Below are positions 6,374 through 10,061 of a DNA stretch of 10,061 nucleotides, one piece after another (the stretch's first letter is position 1; each line of letters begins with the position of its first letter). The stretch spans positions 1 to 10,061 of the forward strand of contig DCWI01000020.1 in assembly GCA_002328825.1 (NCBI GenBank), given 5' to 3'. Below the pieces are notes generated by a model. That model did no database searches, was not told where the DNA came from, and worked only from the letters and a program-made list of their open reading frames with translations. The position numbers and the translations under genes are program-made. The stretch is from Nitrospiraceae bacterium UBA2166. Its GTDB lineage: Bacteria > Nitrospirota > Nitrospiria > Nitrospirales > UBA2166.

Positions 6374-7662
6374 TTTTCAAGATCCTCCAGCGCACGTTCG
6401 CCAATCATACGTCGTTTCTGCTCTTTCTCCCGAACCTTTGTCGCTAAGGGTGGGAATAAACCAAAATTCGTATTCATCGGTTGAAAATGGTGAGGATCAC
6501 TTTGCGTAATATGTGTAATTAGTGCCCCATGTGCTGTGGTTTCTGGCAACCTCACAAGAGGTTTCCCTTCAAACCCACGTGCTGCGTTGATCCCTGCAAT
6601 CAGGCCGGTCGCAGCAGAATCCAAGTACCCCTCGACACCTGTCAGCTGCCCAGCAAAGAAAATCGCCCCATTCATCTTCACCTGAAGAGTATCACGCATT
6701 AAAGCAGGGGCGTTAATGAACGTATTTCGATGCACACTTCCATACCGTAAAAATTCTGCTTTCTCCAACCCAGGAATCATACGAAAAACCCTCCGTTGCT
6801 CTGAGTAGGTCAGCTTAGTTTGAAATCCTACCATGTTATAGGACGATCCATACTTGTTCTCTTGTCGTAATTGAACCACCGCGTGAGATATAGCATTCGT
6901 TCGCGGGTTGACTAGACCAACAGGCTTCATAGGCCCAAACAAAAGTGTCTCTCGGCCACGCTCCGCCATCACCTCGACAGGAATACATCCTTCGAAATAC
7001 GAGATGTTTTCGAAATCTTTTGGAACGACCTTTTCTGACTCAAGCAAGGCGTTATAGAAACGATCATACTCATCTTTTTCCATAGGGCAATTCAGATAGT
7101 CAGCGCCACCTTTGCCATACCGAGATGCCCGAAACACCATGTTGTATTCGATAGTTTCCGCGTCAATAATTGGAGAAATCGCATCAAAAAATGAGAGGTG
7201 CCGTTCCAACGTAAGACCCTTGATTGACTTAGCCAAACGATCTGATGTTAGTGGCCCAGAGGCAATAATGGAGATCCGATCAGTTGGAATTTGCGTGATT
7301 TCCTCTCGCCTCACCGTCACATAAGGATGATTTTCGAGTGTTTCCGTAATGTGGCACGCAAACTTCTCGCGATCCACCGCCAATGCCAAGCCAGCAGGAA
7401 CTCGGCACATATCCGCTGTTTTTACTATCAAGGAGTCGAGTCGCCGCATTTCCTCCTTCAAGATGCCAGAGGCATTCAGAATGTCTGCAGATCCAAACGA
7501 ATTGCTACATACTAACTCCGCCAGTTTGTCCGACGCATGTGCCGGAGTAGTAGCTGTCGGCCGCATTTCGTACAAAGTCACGGGAATACCCCGCTTGGCT
7601 ACCTGCCATGCTGCTTCGGAACCGGCCAAGCCGCCTCCAATCACCACAATTTGCGATGTCAT
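6346..7662 (-). CDS. trmFO: Methylenetetrahydrofolate-tRNA-(uracil-5-)-methyltransferase TrmFO
   Basis: TrmFO is a cytoplasmic flavoenzyme that makes 5-methyluridine at tRNA position 54, using methylenetetrahydrofolate as carbon donor and FAD/NAD(P)H as reductant. The 438-residue protein starts with the FAD-binding loop IGGGLAGSEAAW (8-19). It has LVCSNSFG with C52 and YFEGCIPVEVMAERG with C226, matching the two catalytic cysteines known for the family (C53 and C226 in Bacillus subtilis). Other hallmarks are YEMRP (31-35), FFAGQLTGVEGYLDSAATGL and PMNTNFGLFPPL. It is full length. The ATG has only a weak GGA upstream. A good promoter lies 33-62 bases before the ATG, so this is probably the first gene of the trmFO-xerC-hslV-hslU-argB cluster. 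Confidence 0.98.
   Translation of the reverse strand: MTSQIVVIGGGLAGSEAAWQVAKRGIPVTLYEMRPTATTPAHASDKLAELVCSNSFGSADILNASGILKEEMRRLDSLIVKTADMCRVPAGLALAVDREKFACHITETLENHPYVTVRREEITQIPTDRISIIASGPLTSDRLAKSIKGLTLERHLSFFDAISPIIDAETIEYNMVFRASRYGKGGADYLNCPMEKDEYDRFYNALLESEKVVPKDFENISYFEGCIPVEVMAERGRETLLFGPMKPVGLVNPRTNAISHAVVQLRQENKYGSSYNMVGFQTKLTYSEQRRVFRMIPGLEKAEFLRYGSVHRNTFINAPALMRDTLQVKMNGAIFFAGQLTGVEGYLDSAATGLIAGINAARGFEGKPLVRLPETTAHGALITHITQSDPHHFQPMNTNFGLFPPLATKVREKEQKRRMIGERALEDLEKWMMQSHVS
6383..6388 (-). promoter_or_regulatory. xerC ribosome binding site inside trmFO
   Basis: GGAGGA on the minus strand lies 9 bases before the GTG at 6373 and within the last codons of trmFO. It is what decides the non-ATG start of xerC and implies coupling of the two genes. 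Confidence 0.75.
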
Positions 7663-7694
7663 GTTTCGATTCCAGACAGAGTTTTAGGGGAGTC

Positions 7695-7724
7695 ATTCTA
7701 GAAGTAGGCCTTTTGCGAAGTCAA
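7695..7724 (-). promoter_or_regulatory. Sigma-70-like promoter of the trmFO cluster
   Basis: On the minus strand TTGACT (7719-7724) and TAGAAT (7695-7700) are separated by 18 bases. The predicted transcription start is near 7688, giving a leader of about 25 bases before the trmFO ATG. Both boxes differ from consensus by one base each. It is the best promoter match I found in the window. Confidence 0.6.
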
Positions 7725-7850
7725 GAAACAGACCGGGATGCAAAACCCACACAAAGAAGACATAAGCTATTCAGTTGTAAGTGTCCAGATTGCTTCAAGT
7801 GTCACTCAAGCCAAGAACAAAGATCACAATCTCGTAATATACAGGAACAT

Positions 7851-7878
7851 ACGAGAAGATTCCGAACACCCTTCTCGT
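7851..7878. repeat. Perfect 8-base inverted repeat with 12-base loop
   Basis: ACGAGAAG (7851-7858) and CTTCTCGT (7871-7878) are exact reverse complements around ATTCCGAACACC. No T-run follows on either strand, so it does not look like a terminator. It could be a protein-binding dyad for the divergent promoters or an RNA hairpin; nothing in the sequence decides between them. Confidence 0.5.
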
Positions 7879-7926
7879 CTCTGCCATGTCAAAAACGGGA
7901 AACCTTCCGAAAATGAATTCACAACT

Positions 7927-7956
7927 TTGACGTGCCTCCCGCCCACACAGTAGACT
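7927..7956 (+). promoter_or_regulatory. Candidate promoter of the HAD gene, giving a leaderless mRNA
   Basis: TTGACG (7927-7932) and TAGACT (7951-7956) are 18 bases apart, the same spacing as the trmFO promoter. Transcription would begin about seven bases after the -10 box, at or next to the ATG at 7963. No Shine-Dalgarno sequence is present before that ATG, which fits a leaderless transcript. Confidence 0.4.
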
Positions 7957-7962
7957 ACGTTG

Positions 7963-8592
7963 ATGGCAAAACATCCTAGGCTGATCCTTTTCGACATTGG
8001 AAGCGTGATTATCGATGTCGATCACTTCCAAATCGCAACCCGCCTCGCCAGATCGTCTACAAATCCTCAATATACCGATCAGGCCACAGTACTTTCTGCA
8101 CTCAAATCGGTTAGCACTCGTCTGATCAATGACTATGACACAGGAAATATTTCGTCCAATGATTTTTATAAACAGATGATGTCTACCTATCAACTCACAA
8201 TGGACTATGAGACGTTTCGTGAAGCGTGGAATTCATGTTTTCGTGAAAACATCGAAGTTTCATCGCTCGTCAATCGCTTAAGGCAGCAATACCCCCTCTT
8301 CCTGCTTTCAAACACTAACGCCATGCATTTTGAATTTCTACAGAACACTTTCTCCGTGATCAAAAATGTGGAAACTGCCATCCTCTCCTATGAAGTACAT
8401 TTTCGAAAGCCCGAGAGAGCCATCTATGAACATGCGTTGAAGCTTGGAGGTGTGCCCGCCGAGTCAGTCTGGTACGTCGACGACAGAATAGAATTTGTGA
8501 ACGCGGCAGCACAACTAGGCATTCATGCCTTTCAATTCCAATCAGCACCAAAATTAATTGATAAATTTCAACCCCTCCTCACAAACACCTAA
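7963..8592 (+). CDS. HAD-superfamily hydrolase, YihX-like phosphatase
   Basis: A 209-residue haloacid dehalogenase superfamily protein, subfamily IA, close in layout to E. coli YihX (a sugar-phosphate phosphatase). Motif I is LILFDIGSVIIDVD with nucleophile D11; as in YihX (DLGNV), glycine replaces the usual second Asp. A helical cap region covers about 20-105. Motif II is LLSNTNAMH (S116, N117, T118), motif III is the lysine in FRKPERAIYEHAL (K149), and motif IV is the acidic pair in WYVDDRIEFVNAAAQLG (D173, D174). The substrate cannot be told from sequence. An in-frame TTG directly precedes the ATG; I chose the ATG. It has no ribosome binding site and may be leaderless. It stands alone, divergent from trmFO and convergent with the gene that follows. 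Confidence 0.9.
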   Translation: MAKHPRLILFDIGSVIIDVDHFQIATRLARSSTNPQYTDQATVLSALKSVSTRLINDYDTGNISSNDFYKQMMSTYQLTMDYETFREAWNSCFRENIEVSSLVNRLRQQYPLFLLSNTNAMHFEFLQNTFSVIKNVETAILSYEVHFRKPERAIYEHALKLGGVPAESVWYVDDRIEFVNAAAQLGIHAFQFQSAPKLIDKFQPLLTNT

Positions 8593-8660
8593 CAATATTC
8601 ACGATTCATTACATTGTTGCTCTATCACATAAACTAACCATTCTCACGTTATGAGTGTCC

Positions 8661-8690
8661 AAAAAACCAAGAGAACGAGAGTACTTTCGG
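8661..8690 (-). terminator. Possible intrinsic terminator after the 94-residue gene
   Basis: Reading the minus strand, CCGAAAG (8684-8690) can pair with CTCTTGG (8667-8673) around a 10-base loop, with one mismatch and one G-T pair, and a run of six Ts (8661-8666) follows at once. It lies 33 bases beyond the stop of the minus-strand gene. The rest of the gap 8593-8722 is AT-rich; no clear plus-strand terminator for the HAD gene is visible. Confidence 0.4.
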
Positions 8691-8722
8691 AAATGCTTCT
8701 AAGAAGGGGCGCGCTGATCTGT

Positions 8723-9007
8723 TTACGGCGTTTCAGTTGTTTGCAGGCGCCATGTGGATTGACCACCTTTGTAGACCATGACTACCCTCTTCCATTCGCG
8801 AATGTGGTATTTAGCCCACGCAGGCGATTGACCTTGATATGATGCATCGTAATCTTCCCCCTCTGCCCGAAAGTATGTTGGAGCAGTCAGCCCAGCATCC
8901 AACACCTCATCGAGCAAACACTCCGTCGTCGCCCCTTTTCCACTCAGAGCAATGTCGCTGAGAATGGCAAGAATTTTCTTTGGGTCTTGTTCTATGATCG
9001 ATTGCAT
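8723..9007 (-). CDS. Protein of unknown function, possibly winged-helix-like
   Basis: I do not recognise this 94-residue protein. It begins MQSIIEQDPKKILAILSDIA, has a predicted helix over about 8-35 (KKILAILSDIALSG and TTECLLDEVLDAGL), a middle part rich in Asp, Tyr and Gly (about 44-58), then WAKYHIREWKRVVMVYKGG and a final strand-like STWRLQTTETP. Helices followed by a short beta hairpin ending in WRL recall winged-helix folds, but that is an impression and no family motif is present. There is no signal peptide or membrane segment. Its ATG overlaps the end of the acyltransferase gene by 16 bases, and it lacks a good ribosome binding site, so it is probably co-translated with that gene. Its independent reality depends on conservation, which I could not test. 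Confidence 0.55.
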   Translation of the reverse strand: MQSIIEQDPKKILAILSDIALSGKGATTECLLDEVLDAGLTAPTYFRAEGEDYDASYQGQSPAWAKYHIREWKRVVMVYKGGQSTWRLQTTETP

Positions 9008-10061
9008 GACAATGCCACAACAGCTTCTCTAATTTTCTGTGTCGCACGTTGATATTCATCACATCCCTGAGATCTCCATTCTGTGCATTCACTGGCGCCA
9101 ATGTGAATAGGCTTTCCAAAACTGACGGAGACCTTACCGAGCCGCGGAAGCAGTTGGCCCACCGGCCAGGCCTCATAGGTACCTTGAATCCACACTGGCA
9201 CGATCGGAACGCCAAGTTCAGCTGCCAATACGCCTATCCCATTTCGAAATGGAAGCAGTGACCCATCAAGAGTTCTACACCCTTCTGGAAAAATCATAAC
9301 CATTTTCCCTCGGCGCAGTAGCGCAGCAGTCGTTTGCATCGCGTTAACAAGATGTCTTTCCGCATCTCCTGAAACAATATGTGCTCCTCTCGCAAACCAG
9401 GCTGCAAATCGAGTCCTAAAATATTGCTCCAGCCCAAAGAAAAAAAGACGTTCAAAAACAGCATGCGGAACGACACCGCAGACGACAAATGCATCCATAA
9501 AGCTAGAATGATTTGCCGCGAACAAACAGGGGCCTCGTGGAGGAACGTGGGAAAGCCCTGAAACTGACGCACGGAATCCTATTCGAGCAATAAGATACAA
9601 TACTCCACATCCGAACCAAATTTGCAACCGATGCAGCCACGAAATTCGATGTACATGTGGTGACAGCCGAACCACCTCAAGTGCCTCCCCATTGAGAATA
9701 TCAGCCCACGACCGAACATTCTCACCCCGAACACCCTGCCATGAGTTGGCAAGTGTTCCTGTCAATTGAAGGTCCATAATCCGATCAATAATCTCTCGCA
9801 TGGTTGACACTTCAGCGCCAAACAACTCCGGCAACGGCCCGAACCTCCGCTCAAGTGCTACCACCATTTCCACACGCCGAAGAGAATCAATACCAAGATC
9901 TAACCCGAGATGATCATCAAGGTGAATCAAAGTTTCGTTTCCAAGCACATCCCGAAGTGCCGATACGACGCTGACAGCAGGTTCCATACTCATCATCGCC
10001 TCATCATCAACGCTCAATTCCAAATCAGGAGTCCCTGCAGGACCTGCATCAACCAGAGTCT
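8992..10061 (-). CDS. Acyl carrier domain fused to a PlsC-type acyltransferase (N-terminal part beyond the window)
   Basis: The frame stays open to the right edge (TLVDAGPAGTPDLELSVDD precedes the first clear domain), so the start is not in the window. Counting from the first whole codon, an acyl/peptidyl carrier domain spans about 30-95, with LDLGIDSLRRVEM holding the phosphopantetheine serine (about residue 59). A hydrophobic segment follows (WFGCGVLYLIARIGF, about 148-162). Then comes a PlsC/LPLAT acyltransferase domain with NHSSFMD, the catalytic H-x4-D (about H184 and D189), FPEGCRT (about 257-263) and VPIVPVWIQGTYEA. This should move an acyl chain, perhaps from the attached carrier, onto a lysophospholipid or other acceptor at the membrane. 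Proteins with an AMP-dependent acyl ligase, a carrier domain and PlsC in one chain exist, so an adenylation domain upstream is a reasonable guess. A TTG at 10021-10023 could also start a shorter protein, but has no supporting evidence. Confidence 0.88.
   Translation of the reverse strand, partial: TLVDAGPAGTPDLELSVDDEAMMSMEPAVSVVSALRDVLGNETLIHLDDHLGLDLGIDSLRRVEMVVALERRFGPLPELFGAEVSTMREIIDRIMDLQLTGTLANSWQGVRGENVRSWADILNGEALEVVRLSPHVHRISWLHRLQIWFGCGVLYLIARIGFRASVSGLSHVPPRGPCLFAANHSSFMDAFVVCGVVPHAVFERLFFFGLEQYFRTRFAAWFARGAHIVSGDAERHLVNAMQTTAALLRRGKMVMIFPEGCRTLDGSLLPFRNGIGVLAAELGVPIVPVWIQGTYEAWPVGQLLPRLGKVSVSFGKPIHIGASECTEWRSQGCDEYQRATQKIREAVVALSCNRS

Larger units (their letters stand above)
7663..7962. 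other. Divergent intergenic spacer between trmFO and the HAD gene
   Basis: This 300-base stretch carries no convincing gene; open frames crossing it have no ribosome binding sites or recognisable protein motifs. It holds a promoter for trmFO at one end and a candidate promoter for the HAD gene at the other, plus a perfect 8-base inverted repeat in between. The middle (about 7725-7850) is A-rich on the plus strand and shows only a short direct repeat of AAGTGTC (7779-7785 and 7797-7803). Confidence 0.6.

Noticed and set aside
7779..7803. Direct repeat AAGTGTC, two copies 18 bases apart
   Set aside because: Seven-base repeats are common by chance, and the flanks do not match.
7896..7909. Hairpin next to a run of five Ts on the minus strand
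   Set aside because: The stem is only four base pairs on the strand with the T-run, and no transcription unit is known to reach it.
7795..8193. 132-codon open frame on the minus strand, crossing the divergent spacer
   Set aside because: Most of it is antisense to the HAD gene and its motif I region; no binding site or family similarity.
8651..8842. 63-codon open frame on the plus strand after the HAD gene
   Set aside because: No ribosome binding site; it overlaps the minus-strand 94-residue gene and the terminator-like hairpin, and has a low-information, basic translation.

Overview
This window looks like ordinary chromosomal backbone from a free-living, Gram-negative-type bacterium. I see no CRISPR array, insertion sequence, phage gene, tRNA or rRNA. 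The gene content (complex I genes, a trmFO-xerC-hslV-hslU-argB cluster, a MidA-type methyltransferase and an acyl-carrier/acyltransferase fusion) and the general look of the proteins suggest Nitrospirota (Nitrospira-like) or a neighbouring lineage such as Nitrospinota or the former Deltaproteobacteria. That placement rests on recall of gene order and is low confidence; the base composition looks lower in GC than cultured Nitrospira.

Left block, minus strand (1-1811): a MidA/NDUFAF7-family methyltransferase runs into nuoA with a 14-base overlap, and nuoA is followed 10 bases later by nuoB, which is cut by the left edge. The ribosome binding site of nuoA lies inside the last codons of midA, so a putative complex I assembly methyltransferase and the first complex I subunit appear translationally coupled. 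Divergent from midA is a small plus-strand gene (1950-2180) for a stand-alone Lrp/AsnC ligand-binding (RAM) domain. Its candidate promoter carries a perfect 16-base dyad between the -35 and -10 boxes.

Central block, minus strand (2380-7662): trmFO, xerC, hslV, hslU and argB lie head to tail. trmFO/xerC overlap by 28 bases and hslV/hslU by 4; the gaps are 35 bases before hslV and 102 bases before argB. A good sigma-70-like promoter (TTGACT-N18-TAGAAT) sits just upstream of trmFO, and a weak hairpin plus T-run lies beyond argB. The functions are tRNA m5U54 methylation, site-specific recombination, ATP-dependent proteolysis and arginine biosynthesis. They are linked by layout rather than by a shared pathway, except for the HslV-HslU pair.

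Right block: a 300-base divergent spacer (7663-7962) contains the trmFO promoter, a perfect 8-base inverted repeat and a candidate promoter for a YihX-like HAD phosphatase gene (7963-8592, plus strand). That promoter lies so close to the start codon that the mRNA may be leaderless. Convergent to it, on the minus strand, is an ACP-PlsC acyltransferase fusion whose N-terminal part runs off the right edge, followed by an overlapping 94-residue protein of unknown function.

No clearly new defence or mobile system is visible. The observations most worth following up are the midA-nuoA coupling, the long HslV propeptide, the operator-like dyad at the RAM-domain gene, and the acyl-carrier/acyltransferase protein with its small unrecognised partner.
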